This document shows, piece by piece, positions 17,474-25,507 of a DNA stretch of 59,548 bases. The notes under the pieces were generated by a model, which worked only from the letters and a program-made list of their open reading frames with translations, was not told the origin of the DNA and did not search any database. Every line of letters begins with the position of its first letter. The stretch's first letter is position 1. The translations under genes and the position numbers were made by a program. The stretch lies in contig CABXOR010000002.1 of NCBI GenBank assembly GCA_902513935.1, forward strand, positions 1 through 59,548, given 5' to 3'. This DNA comes from an uncultured SAR324 cluster bacterium. GTDB taxonomy: Bacteria > SAR324 > NAC60-12.

Positions 17474-17598
17474 AGGCAGTTAAAAAACACTATCTTTAAC
17501 CTGACTTACCATTCTCACTCAATAGAGGTATTTGAAACCAATGTGGTTGAAAACAGAATTCTGCCGGAACGTAATTGAAGGTGGTAATGGAATTAAGT

Positions 17599-18534
17599 TT
17601 AATAGTTTGGAAGATATTGAACTCCTTCGGCCTCGACCTCTTTGTTTAGAACATAACTCTGATCGGCAGATGACTGAGCAAGCCTCCATTTGAGGTATTC
17701 TTCGGCACTGATGGGAGGATATTTGTCTGGTTGATCTGTCAGATTACTTATTAAAACATCCCGGCCGGGATCAACAAAAAATGGCATTGAATATCTTGCT
17801 TTATTCATTTCTGAATTAACCACCCTGTGGGGAGTAGACTTAAAAGTGTCATTCGACCACCTTTGCAGCATATCACCCACATTCAGAACAATGGAATTTT
17901 TAACTATTGGAACATCAAACCAGCCATCCTTTTCTCTGTCAAAAACCTGAAGTCCTGAAACATCATCAAATCTCCAGAGCAAAGTGATTGAACCAAAATC
18001 AGTATGTTCATTACCTCTCAACTGATCTTGCTTTATTTCACCTTTATGAGGGGGATATTTTATTATCCTCATCGTAGAAGCTCCATCCAAGTGCTGTTCA
18101 ACAAACCTCCCTTTATGCAATTTCAAAATATTTTCAAACCTGTAAAGGAATTCGAGTGAAAGAAGCTGCGAAATTCTAAGAATTTTTTGAGCCAAAGGTT
18201 TAAATTCCGGAATTTCTTCAGGCCAATATTGGTCCTTCATTTTGTCCGGTGATTTCCAATTAAATGTTTCTTTCAAATCACCCGGTTTGTTTGGAGTCAA
18301 ACGTTCTTCTGTTATGCTGCTATAGCCCAGATTGTCGGCAACACCGCTGTATGAATACTTTGTTTTTTTGACATCAGACAGGTTGAAGAATTCTTCCACT
18401 AACTGCTGCCAATCCAAAAACTCACTAAACCAGGAATCAAAAACATTTGTAAAGACTGCAAATCCGCAGGTGGTATATGCTGCATGCATCTGTTTTTCAA
18501 CTGTTGAACTTCTGAAATCTATAATTGGAACCAT
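17599..18534 (-). CDS. Isopenicillin N synthase-family Fe(II)/2-oxoglutarate oxygenase, second copy
   Basis: 311 residues, same length as the homolog at 2459. The iron ligands are H177 and D179 (EHTDFGSIT) and H236 (STPHRVVN); R247 and S249 (ARYSMPFF) form the co-substrate motif. The N-terminus VPIIDF and GFAVFTN are the usual family opening. The two copies differ widely in sequence, so they are not a recent duplication. The gene is isolated: 402 bases to the divergent oxidoreductase gene and more than 480 bases to the kinase fusion. The substrate is unknown. Confidence 0.88.
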   Translation of the reverse strand: MVPIIDFRSSTVEKQMHAAYTTCGFAVFTNVFDSWFSEFLDWQQLVEEFFNLSDVKKTKYSYSGVADNLGYSSITEERLTPNKPGDLKETFNWKSPDKMKDQYWPEEIPEFKPLAQKILRISQLLSLEFLYRFENILKLHKGRFVEQHLDGASTMRIIKYPPHKGEIKQDQLRGNEHTDFGSITLLWRFDDVSGLQVFDREKDGWFDVPIVKNSIVLNVGDMLQRWSNDTFKSTPHRVVNSEMNKARYSMPFFVDPGRDVLISNLTDQPDKYPPISAEEYLKWRLAQSSADQSYVLNKEVEAEGVQYLPNY

Positions 18535-18936
18535 AGATTGCTGTTTTGTATAAAATTATTCAGTTAGTACTACCCTGTGATATGCATTTGGATTTCTGCT
18601 GTTTCCGCTGATTGTAGCTGACTATGATCTTAACGCAAGCCGCAAATTCATTAGATGGGATTATTAATCTGGGTGACAGCATTCTTTACGTTTTTCGGTT
18701 AGGTAGAAACATGATTTACAGTAATACCCCTGCCCGCATGCGCAAGAATGATAATCGAGGTATCACAATATCTGGACGAGGACAGGCTTTGAAGAAGCCC
18801 CAATGGATTCCAAGGTGCGCAATAATTGAAACAAAGGGGTGTAAGACATAATATGGAATCTGGGTGGTTGACATTTTGGCCAAAAAACTATAGCTTTCAA
18901 CACATACAATTGGTTAATCTTTAAACAAGTATTGAA
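18535..18936. other. Divergent intergenic region, 402 bases
   Basis: Promoter region for two divergent genes. On the plus strand TTGACA (18868-18873) and TATAGC (18889-18894) could form a weak promoter with short 15-base spacing, 43 bases before the oxidoreductase ATG. The middle contains degenerate repeat-like text (CCCGCATGCGCAAGAATGAT, TGGATTCC) that may be a decayed dispersed repeat. No coding sequence supported. Confidence 0.4.
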
Positions 18937-19926
18937 ATGAATAAAATTCGCTGGGGTGTTTTAAGTACGGCAAATATAGGTTTAGAAAAAGTGATTCCCG
19001 CCATGCAGCAGGGTGAATACTGCGAGATAGCTGCAATTGCTTCTCAGAGCTTGGAAAAGGGACAGGCGGCAGCAGCTCAGCTGGATATTCCAAAAGCCTG
19101 CGGTTCCTATAATGAATTACTGGCGGATGCTGAAATTGATGCTGTTTATATTCCCCTGCCAAATCATCTGCATGTACCGTGGGCAATCAAAGCATTAAAA
19201 GCAGGTAAACACGTTTTATGCGAAAAGCCCATCGGCCTGACGACTGCTGAAGCAAAAGAATTGCTAGTTGAAGCCCGGAAACATCCAGAGTTGAAAGTCA
19301 TGGAAGCCTTCATGTATCGCCATCATCCGCAATGGAAGAGGGCACAGCAGCTTGTAAATGAGGGTAAGATCGGTACGCTGCAGACGATTCATTCATTTTT
19401 TTCCTACTACAATGCTGATCCTAAAAACATCCGCAACATGGCTCAGATCGGTGGAGGTGGATTGATGGACATTGGTTGCTACTGCATTTCTCTGGCACGA
19501 TTCATCTTCGGCAGTGAACCTCAAAAAGTTTTGGGAAAGCTGGAATATGATCCTGAATTCAGAACCGACAGACACTGCTCAGGGATTCTCGACTTTTGTG
19601 AAGGCACCTCATCCTTCACCTGTTCCACCCAACTGACGCCCTATCAGCGGGTAAACATTTTTGGAACTGAAGGCAGAATTGAGATTGAGATACCTTTCAA
19701 TGCCCCACCTGATGTGCCTTGCAGAATGCTGCATCAGAACGGAGATCAGCTTGAAGAAATCGTGCTTGAAATTTGCGACCAGTATACAATACAGGGTGAT
19801 CTTTTTTCACTGTCCGTGCTAAATGACACGGATGTTCCGACGCCGCTGGAGGATGCTTCCGCCAACATGAAGGTCATTGAAGCAGTTATCCGTAGTTCCG
19901 GAAAGGGGGCTTGGACCAGGTTATAA
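18937..19926 (+). CDS. Gfo/Idh/MocA family NAD(P)-dependent oxidoreductase
   Basis: 329 residues, normal family length. The N-terminal Rossmann domain starts WGVLSTANIGLEKVIPAM. VYIPLPNHLHVPWAIKALKAG leads to the diagnostic EKPIGL near residue 97, and MDIGCYCISLARFIFG near 172 is the C-terminal-domain motif with the catalytic-region histidine position replaced by Y/C. Members oxidise or reduce sugars and cyclitols. The closest-feeling relatives are the trans-1,2-dihydrobenzene-1,2-diol dehydrogenase / D-xylose dehydrogenase group, an impression from memory. The hydrolase gene starts 20 bases after its stop, so the two are probably co-transcribed. Confidence 0.9.
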   Translation: MNKIRWGVLSTANIGLEKVIPAMQQGEYCEIAAIASQSLEKGQAAAAQLDIPKACGSYNELLADAEIDAVYIPLPNHLHVPWAIKALKAGKHVLCEKPIGLTTAEAKELLVEARKHPELKVMEAFMYRHHPQWKRAQQLVNEGKIGTLQTIHSFFSYYNADPKNIRNMAQIGGGGLMDIGCYCISLARFIFGSEPQKVLGKLEYDPEFRTDRHCSGILDFCEGTSSFTCSTQLTPYQRVNIFGTEGRIEIEIPFNAPPDVPCRMLHQNGDQLEEIVLEICDQYTIQGDLFSLSVLNDTDVPTPLEDASANMKVIEAVIRSSGKGAWTRL

Positions 19927-19946
19927 CAACCAGTACAGACCAAATC

Positions 19947-20714
19947 ATGAGATTAAAAATCTTTGAGAAAATGATTTATATTTTACTGATTTATCTCATT
20001 GCCGGAGCAGTGCTATTTTTCTTCCAGAGAAAACTGCTCTATTTTCCTACCGGCAAAATACCTCACGCTTATGAAACGTTGACACTGGAAAATGAAAATG
20101 AAACACTTAAAGTAATTGTACTCAATTCCGGAAGAGAGCAAGCACTGCTATATTTCGGCGGAAACGCGGAAACCGTTGTTTACAATGCGGCTGATTTTAT
20201 AACAGCATTTCCGTTGCATACCGTCTATCTGCTTAATTACCGCGGTTACGGCGGAAGTTCCGGACAACCGACTGAGGCAGGCATTTTTGCGGATGCACTG
20301 GCTCTTTTTGACAAAGTGCAGAAAAGACAGGAAAGGATTTCTGTGATGGGTAGAAGTCTGGGAAGCGCTGCCGCAACTTATCTGGCTTCAAAAAGACCCG
20401 TTGAAAAAATGCTGCTGATCTCTCCTTTTGACAGCATCAAAAGTGTTGCACAAAACAAATTCCCAATCTATCCCATGTTTTTGCTGCTGAAAGATAAATA
20501 TGACTCAATCGGCAGAGTAAAAGATATCAGCGCAAAAACAATCGTGCTGATTGCAGAAAATGATGAGGTCATTCCAAAAAAGCATTCACTGCGCCTGATC
20601 AGTGAATTTCCTCCGGAGCAGATAGCGGTCAAAACAATTTCGGATTCAGGGCATAATGACATTTCAAATAAAATGGAGTACTATGACTATTTAAAGAGTT
20701 ATCTCAATAATTAA
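19947..20714 (+). CDS. Membrane-anchored alpha/beta hydrolase
   Basis: 255 residues from ATG 19947; an upstream in-frame start at 19911 would overlap the previous gene. One N-terminal membrane helix (residues 9-27, MIYILLIYLIAGAVLFFF) precedes a hydrolase domain. The nucleophile is S137 in GRSLGS, the acid D206 in AENDEVIP and the histidine H236 in SGHND. NYRGYGGSSG near 97-106 and FGGN near 70-73 form the oxyanion region. This layout matches the BEM46/YfhR-like hydrolases, whose substrates are unclear. It probably acts at the inner membrane. Confidence 0.88.
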   Translation: MRLKIFEKMIYILLIYLIAGAVLFFFQRKLLYFPTGKIPHAYETLTLENENETLKVIVLNSGREQALLYFGGNAETVVYNAADFITAFPLHTVYLLNYRGYGGSSGQPTEAGIFADALALFDKVQKRQERISVMGRSLGSAAATYLASKRPVEKMLLISPFDSIKSVAQNKFPIYPMFLLLKDKYDSIGRVKDISAKTIVLIAENDEVIPKKHSLRLISEFPPEQIAVKTISDSGHNDISNKMEYYDYLKSYLNN

Positions 20715-20818
20715 AACATCCCTACCTGACGGACGGCAAATCCTTCATCAAGTGTCTGTACCGCTATCTCTTTTTATTTTATTATGAACAGTTATCTCAG
20801 GAATTAAAGATAAGAAAA

Positions 20819-21394
20819 ATGAAAAAACAAATAGATTTTTATTTCGATGTAGTCAGCCCCTATTCCTATGTTGCTTCCACGCTCATTGAGAACGTCGCAC
20901 AACGCTGCAATGCAGATTTGCTGTGGAACCCGATTTTACTGGGCGGAATTTTCAAAGCGGTCGGCACTTCCAATACTCCCGGACTGACACCTGAAAAAAA
21001 ACCTTATATGCTTAAGGATCTGCACCGTCTTTCAAGACATTATGGGATTCCACTGCAGATGCCTCCGGATTTTCCGGTACGTACCGTGCTGGTCATGCGC
21101 GTGCTGTCAGGATTGCCGCCTGAGCAGATTCCACAGGCAGCTCACACACTTTTCAATGCATACTGGGCGGATAACCTGGACATTGCTGACCCGGAAGTGG
21201 TCGCTTCACTGATTGGACAGGAGGCGTTAGAGCGTGCCGGAATGCATAAAGTCAAAGATGCTCTTTTCAAGAATACCGAAGGGGCAGTCAAACGTGGAGC
21301 GTTTGGTGCCCCCACTTTTTTTGTGGCAGAAGAAATGTTTTTCGGGCATGACCGACTGCCCCTGCTGGAGAGCCATTTGCGGTGCCAGCTCTAA
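20819..21394 (+). CDS. 2-hydroxychromene-2-carboxylate isomerase-like (DsbA superfamily)
   Basis: 191 residues. The N-terminal FYFDVVSPYSYVAS has S13 at the position where DsbA-like redox proteins have Cys and where HCCA isomerase has its catalytic serine. FPVRTVLVMRVL and a C-terminal GAFGAPTFFV cis-Pro loop complete the kappa-class GST/NahD fold. NahD isomerises 2-hydroxychromene-2-carboxylate in naphthalene breakdown using glutathione. No other naphthalene genes are nearby, so a different glutathione-dependent role is likely. The ribosome site is weak (AAGATAAGAAAA). Confidence 0.9.
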   Translation: MKKQIDFYFDVVSPYSYVASTLIENVAQRCNADLLWNPILLGGIFKAVGTSNTPGLTPEKKPYMLKDLHRLSRHYGIPLQMPPDFPVRTVLVMRVLSGLPPEQIPQAAHTLFNAYWADNLDIADPEVVASLIGQEALERAGMHKVKDALFKNTEGAVKRGAFGAPTFFVAEEMFFGHDRLPLLESHLRCQL

Positions 21395-21398
21395 TAGC

Positions 21399-21434
21399 AA
21401 ATTTATTTTCTTTCAGTCACAGAAAATATAAATT
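21399..21434 (+). terminator. AT-rich hairpin after the isomerase gene
   Basis: AATTTATTTTCT pairs with AGAAAATATAAATT (one bulge) around the loop TTCAGTCAC, starting 5 bases after the stop. It could weakly terminate transcription. No GC-rich stem or T run follows, so confidence is low. Confidence 0.3.
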
Positions 21435-21506
21435 GCCCAGTGGGGGGAAGCTTCAAACTAATGGTCGATATCGGTTTGTAAATGGAATAAAGGTGATGGA
21501 AGAATT

Positions 21507-22451
21507 ATGACTTCCTTGTTTGAGAGATTAAATGATAATGAGATAATCCTGCTCGATGGCGGAGTTTCCACAGAGATTCAAAAACGTGGGGTTGCTATGG
21601 ATTCGGATGTCTGGAGTGGACTTGCTCACAAGTCACATCCTGAAGTTGTGCTACAGGTGCATGAAGATTATATCCGGGCGGGCGCACAGGTCATTACCGC
21701 CAATACTTATTCCACTGCAAGACACGTTCTTGAAAGTATCGATATGGGCGACGAGGTCAGGGCCATCAACACTGAGGCTGTTCAACTGGCCAAAGAGGCC
21801 CGCGATAATTCTGCTAAAGATGAAACCTGGATTGCCGGTTCGATGTCAAGTATGGCTCCTTTCAACAGTGCACAGGAAGTCGCTACCGGTGAAAAAGTAG
21901 CGCAAAACTATCAGGAATTAGCCGAAATTATTGCGGAAGCCGGAGTGGATTTAATTATCACTGAGATGATGAGGGATGCAGTAAATGCAAAACTAGTCAT
22001 CGAATCCGCCCTCTCAACTGGGTTGCCGGTCTGGATCGGCTACAGTGCAATGATGTCAGATGATGGAAAAAGTGTGCAGACCTGGCACTGGAAAAATTCA
22101 TCCCCCTCAGTTGATTTTGAAGAATTGGTTGAGGTAGTTTCTCCGCTTGGTGGCGATGCAGCTGGAATCATGCACAGCCAGGTCAGGGATACCCCACCTG
22201 CGCTCGAAATTTTAGGAAGGCACTGGTCGGGACCAAAACTGGCCTACGCCGAAACCGGAGAGATCGAAAAGCCGGACTGGAATTTTAAGGAAATCTGTAC
22301 ACCAAATGAATATGCCGCAGAAATTGAAGGCTGGATCAACAACTATGGTGTGCAAATTATCGGTGGTTGTTGCGGAACCGGTCCGGAACATATTCGGATA
22401 CTGAAGGAATGTCTGCCCCGGCAACTGCCGGTATCATCAGTCCAAATTTAA
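21507..22451 (+). CDS. Homocysteine S-methyltransferase family protein
   Basis: 314 residues. LLDGGVSTEIQKRG at the start, ANTYSTARHVL near 70 and the C-terminal zinc motif GGCCGTGPEHI near 290 place it in the MmuM/BHMT family, which moves methyl groups onto thiols such as homocysteine. In characterised members a third zinc Cys comes from a G-x-N-C motif. Here the equivalent site reads AAGIMHSQV, with Met-His instead of Asn-Cys, so the zinc would be bound by His or not in the classical way. A crotonase gene follows 53 bases downstream on the same strand. Confidence 0.88.
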   Translation: MTSLFERLNDNEIILLDGGVSTEIQKRGVAMDSDVWSGLAHKSHPEVVLQVHEDYIRAGAQVITANTYSTARHVLESIDMGDEVRAINTEAVQLAKEARDNSAKDETWIAGSMSSMAPFNSAQEVATGEKVAQNYQELAEIIAEAGVDLIITEMMRDAVNAKLVIESALSTGLPVWIGYSAMMSDDGKSVQTWHWKNSSPSVDFEELVEVVSPLGGDAAGIMHSQVRDTPPALEILGRHWSGPKLAYAETGEIEKPDWNFKEICTPNEYAAEIEGWINNYGVQIIGGCCGTGPEHIRILKECLPRQLPVSSVQI

Positions 22452-22504
22452 ATAAAATAAAACCTCTTCAAAAATTATCAGCACATCAAAGGAGAAAACT
22501 GCTT

Positions 22505-23350
22505 ATGGATTTTGGTTCAGTTTTGTATAAATCAATGGATCGTGTTGCCACAATAACTCTCAACCGTCCAGAAAGATTTAATGCAATAAGTGAAACTATG
22601 CCTGACGATATTGCCTCAGCTTTCAAGCATGCAGTAAAAGATGACTCTGTACATGTTGTTGTGCTGACCGGAGCCGGACGAGGGTTTTGTGGTGGTTATG
22701 ATTTAAAAGAATTCGCGGAAACTCCGGGAGAGAACCCTGGAATTCAGGAGATGCCCTGGGATCCCATGATTGATTATAATTTTATGGACTACTGTACACA
22801 GAACTTTATGTCAATCTGGCGCTGCAATAAACCGGTTATAGGCAGGATAAATGGCGATGCAGTTGCCGGAGGCAGTGATATTGCTCTCTGCTGCGACATT
22901 ATCATAATGAATGAAAAAGCACGGATTGGTTATCCCCCCTCACGTGTCTGGGGCTGTCCGACTACGGCCATGTGGGTCTACCGACTGGGGCTGGAAAAAG
23001 CCAAATTTATGCTTTTTACAGGCAACCTGATATCAGGAAAGAAGGCTGAAGAAATGGGGCTGGTTTTTCAGTCGGTACCTCTTAAGGAGCTGGATGATTC
23101 CGTTCTGCAACTGACTGACCGGATAAAGGGAGTGCCAAAGAACCAGCTGATGATGATGAAAATGATGGTCAATCAGGCTTATGAAAACATGGGGCTATCC
23201 AGCACCCAGTCAATTGCCACTCTGTTCGACGGCATTGCCAGGCACAGTCCCGAAGGCATCAGTTTTAAGCAGCGTGCTGAAGAAGTCGGCTTTAAACAGG
23301 CAGTTGCTGAAAGAGACTCCGGAGACCCGATTCCGGGCAGTAAAAACTAA
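22505..23350 (+). CDS. Enoyl-CoA hydratase/isomerase (crotonase) family protein
   Basis: 281 residues. ATG 22505 is chosen because AAAGGAG lies about 11 bases upstream; the longer frame from 22367 would run through the previous gene. Crotonase features: VATITLNRPERFNAIS, VVVLTGAGRGFCGGYDLKEF (oxyanion-hole G) and RINGDAVAGGSDIALCCDI (second oxyanion region). The usual catalytic Glu pair of hydratases is not obvious; D/S residues lie there instead, so it may be an isomerase or other acyl-CoA enzyme. It may share a transcript with the methyltransferase before it. Confidence 0.88.
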   Translation: MDFGSVLYKSMDRVATITLNRPERFNAISETMPDDIASAFKHAVKDDSVHVVVLTGAGRGFCGGYDLKEFAETPGENPGIQEMPWDPMIDYNFMDYCTQNFMSIWRCNKPVIGRINGDAVAGGSDIALCCDIIIMNEKARIGYPPSRVWGCPTTAMWVYRLGLEKAKFMLFTGNLISGKKAEEMGLVFQSVPLKELDDSVLQLTDRIKGVPKNQLMMMKMMVNQAYENMGLSSTQSIATLFDGIARHSPEGISFKQRAEEVGFKQAVAERDSGDPIPGSKN

Positions 23351-23391
23351 GACCGGTCAGGATCAGCTTAAAGCCAGACAAAATTGTTGGG

Positions 23392-23413
23392 GGAACACTG
23401 ACTTAGTGTGTCC
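23392..23413. terminator. Hairpin between convergent genes
   Basis: GGAACACT-GACTT-AGTGTGTCC folds as a 5-bp perfect stem (ACACT/AGTGT) extended by GGA/TCC past a bulged G. It lies in the 87-base gap between convergent genes. No T run on the plus strand; the minus strand has seven T before rather than after it. Terminator function is uncertain. Confidence 0.3.
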
Positions 23414-23437
23414 ACAAAAAAATCAGTGGAAATTATT

Positions 23438-24109
23438 TCATTCCAACTTCCATTGATCGATATTTTCCACTTCTTTTAATTCCTCCAATAATTTAGTTTT
23501 AAAACTTTCATCCAAATTAACAATCTGAACAAATCTAACCCTTTGTTTCCTCATTTCCTTTTGTTCGGCCTTTCTATCGGCTTTCTCTTTCAACCTTTCT
23601 TGTGCATTCTCGGCCGCATCCTTTTTGCCTTTAAAGCCTTTTTTCTTCGGTCCTTTATTGGGTTTAGGTTGCTGAAATAAAATCATTTTATCAATGATTG
23701 TAATTTTGCCTTTTTTAAGTTCAAATTCTCCAATTTCACTTATTCTTTCAGGCAGCGGTTGACCACCAAGTTTAAAACCTGGTTTTGCCTGCCTGTTCAT
23801 TTCAGTGATTTTGTATTTACCCGGCTTGAGCTGAGTATTATATGAGAATAGCATTTTTGGATTAGGTTCAATTTGATGATGTACGATATTTGAATTTGCA
23901 GAATCTTCAATAGAAATATCTAAAGTAAAGACAAATTGTCTTAGTGTTTGTCGCGTTTCTACAGGAATGATTAACATAGTTTGGTTCGTTTCATCAGAAA
24001 CAGGAAACTTCATCGCGCATCCTGAAAGCAAAAGAACTGTCACTACAATAAAATTCAGGACAGTTATTCGCACAATTTTTTCAGCATTTATATTCAATTT
24101 TAAACACAT
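23438..24109 (-). CDS. Predicted lipoprotein with basic C-terminal coiled-coil segment
   Basis: 223 residues from ATG 24109, which follows a good AAAGGAAGGAAA ribosome site; a longer frame to 24178 lacks one. The signal peptide with lipobox (VTVLLLSGC, Cys at about residue 31) marks a lipoprotein. The middle is beta-rich (VFTLDISIEDS, KPGKYKITE), as in periplasmic carboxypeptidase-regulatory-like domains. Residues ~145-190 are very basic and Lys/Ala/Glu-rich (GPKKKGFKGKKDAAENAQER, then LKEKADRKAEQKEMRKQR), probably a charged helix. Family not recognised. Confidence 0.75.
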   Translation of the reverse strand: MCLKLNINAEKIVRITVLNFIVVTVLLLSGCAMKFPVSDETNQTMLIIPVETRQTLRQFVFTLDISIEDSANSNIVHHQIEPNPKMLFSYNTQLKPGKYKITEMNRQAKPGFKLGGQPLPERISEIGEFELKKGKITIIDKMILFQQPKPNKGPKKKGFKGKKDAAENAQERLKEKADRKAEQKEMRKQRVRFVQIVNLDESFKTKLLEELKEVENIDQWKLE

Positions 24110-24293
24110 TTTCCTTCCTTTATTTTTATCCTGACCCTTAGAGAAAAATAAGTGATTTTGCATCTTTTGACTTTTCAATACAAGATACCAACACGATTTT
24201 CACAGGCCAAGAGTTATTGAGCAGACGGTCCGGTAATTTAATCTCACCGGGCTCAGGTAACGCAGTAGATCTTTTTTGTTAATTGCAATTGTG

Positions 24294-24545
24294 CTATTCC
24301 GGCGGAGGCCCCATGAATCTGTCGCCGGATTCAAAATTTGGTGAAAGATCAAGATTTGCAATTTTATATTCTCCATTTGCAGTATTAAGAATTACTGCCT
24401 TGCTGTCATTGTTGGGGATAGCATAGAGTTGGAACATTCCTGCCGGCGGAGGCCCTTTCTTTCCTTTTCGATCGGCTGCACCTAAAATAAAAACAAGTGC
24501 AACTCCAGATAAAACACCGATTATCACTGATTTCAGATTTAGCAT
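24294..24545 (-). CDS. Small exported protein, 83 residues
   Basis: An N-terminal hydrophobic segment (SVIIGVLSGVALVFILGAA) acts as signal peptide or anchor. The short mature part begins DRKGKKGPPPAG and continues QLYAIPNNDSKAVILNTANG, a pattern seen in small periplasmic proteins of unknown function. AGAAAGGAG precedes the ATG (24545) by 6 bases, a strong ribosome site. It lies 184 bases upstream of the lipoprotein gene on the same strand and may belong with it. Confidence 0.7.
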   Translation of the reverse strand: MLNLKSVIIGVLSGVALVFILGAADRKGKKGPPPAGMFQLYAIPNNDSKAVILNTANGEYKIANLDLSPNFESGDRFMGPPPE

Positions 24546-24685
24546 AGCGACTCCTTTCTGTCAGGTTATGGATTGGAAATTCAACAAAATCTGAAAACTA
24601 CTCCCATTAAATAGAGATGTCAATAGGTATTTTACCGAAAAAATTAAATCTTCCTTGTTCTCTGTGACTCTGTGGTAAAATGGAA

Positions 24686-24766
24686 GAATTAAAATGACAT
24701 GAATTTGTATGTTTTAGAATTAAGAATCGTGTCCTCTTAATTCCGGATAGAGTCCGGGATGACATG
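24686..24766 (+). repeat. Composite dispersed repeat: GTGTCC palindrome copy D plus CCGGA..TCCGG/ATGACA end
   Basis: The right arm 24717-24743 reads GAATTAAGAATCGTGTCC then TCTTAATTCC. The left arm from 24686 keeps GAATTAAAATGACATGAATT. It runs straight into CCGGATAGAGTCCGG and GATGACATGAC (24743-24766), matching the right end of the element at 5167-5276. The two repeat types are thus physically joined here too. Confidence 0.6.
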
Positions 24767-24809
24767 ACACAAATTTATTAAGTAAAACATACAACGAGAG
24801 GAGTAAAAA

Positions 24810-25097
24810 ATGAGTGCATATGTGATTGCAGATATTACGGTCAATGATCCGGAACGTTATGAGGAATACAAGAAACTTGCACCACCGGCTATTGCCGCCT
24901 ATGGAGGAAAGTACCTGGCACGGGGGGGAAAATCTGAAAAACTTGAAGGCAACTGGGAACCTGACCGCGTTGTAATTCTGGAGTTTGAAAGTATTGAAAA
25001 GGCGAAAAAGTTTATTAATTCCCCGGAATACAGTGAAGCGCGGGCCCTGAGGCACAAAACTGCCTCGTCAGACATGATTGTGGTTGAAGCCCTGTAA
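24810..25097 (+). CDS. DUF1330 family protein
   Basis: 95 residues, the exact size of this dimeric alpha/beta-barrel family: AYVIADITVNDPERYEEYKK, PAIAAYGGKYLARGG, VILEFESIEKAKKFINSPEY and a C-terminal MIVVEAL. DUF1330 proteins are cytosolic, related to monooxygenase-like ABM folds, and have no established reaction. AGAGGAG 6 bases before the ATG is a strong ribosome site. It stands alone between a dispersed repeat and a region of gene remnants. Confidence 0.92.
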   Translation: MSAYVIADITVNDPERYEEYKKLAPPAIAAYGGKYLARGGKSEKLEGNWEPDRVVILEFESIEKAKKFINSPEYSEARALRHKTASSDMIVVEAL

Positions 25098-25108
25098 TTC
25101 ACGAAAGT

Positions 25109-25222
25109 TCAGACCTGCCTTAATTTGAAGCGTTGTATTTTTCCCTTCTCAGTTTTTGGCAGTGAATCTACAAAATCCAGTGAGAGGGGATGATGACTAT
25201 GTGAAACGCCCTGTCCTCTCAG
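25109..25222 (-). pseudogene. Remnant of an acyl-CoA synthetase C-terminus
   Basis: On the minus strand 37 open codons end HHPLSLDFVDSLPKTEKGKI then QRFKLRQV-stop. This is the C-terminal signature of AMP-forming acyl/aryl-CoA ligases (DxLPKTxxGKIQRFKLR, containing the catalytic Lys). Everything upstream is interrupted by stops in all frames, so only the tail survives. It suggests a deleted ligase gene at this spot. Confidence 0.65.
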
Positions 25223-25330
25223 TTACGATTCACCCAGACCTGAAAAAGACCTTGGTTTCAATGTCAGATCATACTGGCATGAAGCGCTAGTCAAGTTACT
25301 GATGAAGTGCTGTACACCGGCTTGATTGAG

Positions 25331-25480
25331 ATGATGGAGGGAATTGTTGGTGGAACTGAGGAATCAGAAGAATCAGAAGAATCAGAAGAAGATACTGATA
25401 CTACAGCTCTAATACTTTCAGAGGTAACAGCAATAACAACTCCAAGCACAGACTCCACACCAAATTACACTTTTTCATAG
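25331..25480 (+). pseudogene. Fragment of a repetitive surface protein, with GAATCAGAA tandem repeat
   Basis: 49 open codons from ATG 25331: MMEGIVGGTEE, then an SEE tripeptide repeat encoded by three to four GAATCAGAA units (25361-25390), then ALILSEVTAITTPSTDSTPN and YTFS-stop. The TPSTDSTPNYTFS segment is the start of a bacterial Ig-like repeat common in giant surface proteins. The frame stops there and runs into the end of the convergent secreted-protein gene. Probably a truncated relic. Confidence 0.45.
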
Positions 25481-25507
25481 CAGATTTCAAAAAACCATTT
25501 TTTCTTA

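Larger units (their letters stand above)
17067..17598. other. Intergenic region between divergently placed accessory genes
   Basis: About 530 bases with no supported gene. A 120-codon plus-strand frame at 17075 is AT-rich and overlaps the start of the fusion gene. The region contains the three-unit ACCAG array (17305-17348) and a CATTCCC-type repeat (17444-17473). Confidence 0.55.

Noticed and set aside
23385..23420. Possible fifth GTGTCC repeat (AGTGTGTCCAC)
   Set aside because: It lacks the AATTAAG and TAATTC flanks, and the similarity is limited to six bases in a different hairpin.
25361..25390. GAATCAGAA tandem repeat considered as a CRISPR or regulatory array
   Set aside because: The units are 9 bases and contiguous without spacers; they encode an SEE repeat in a coding remnant.
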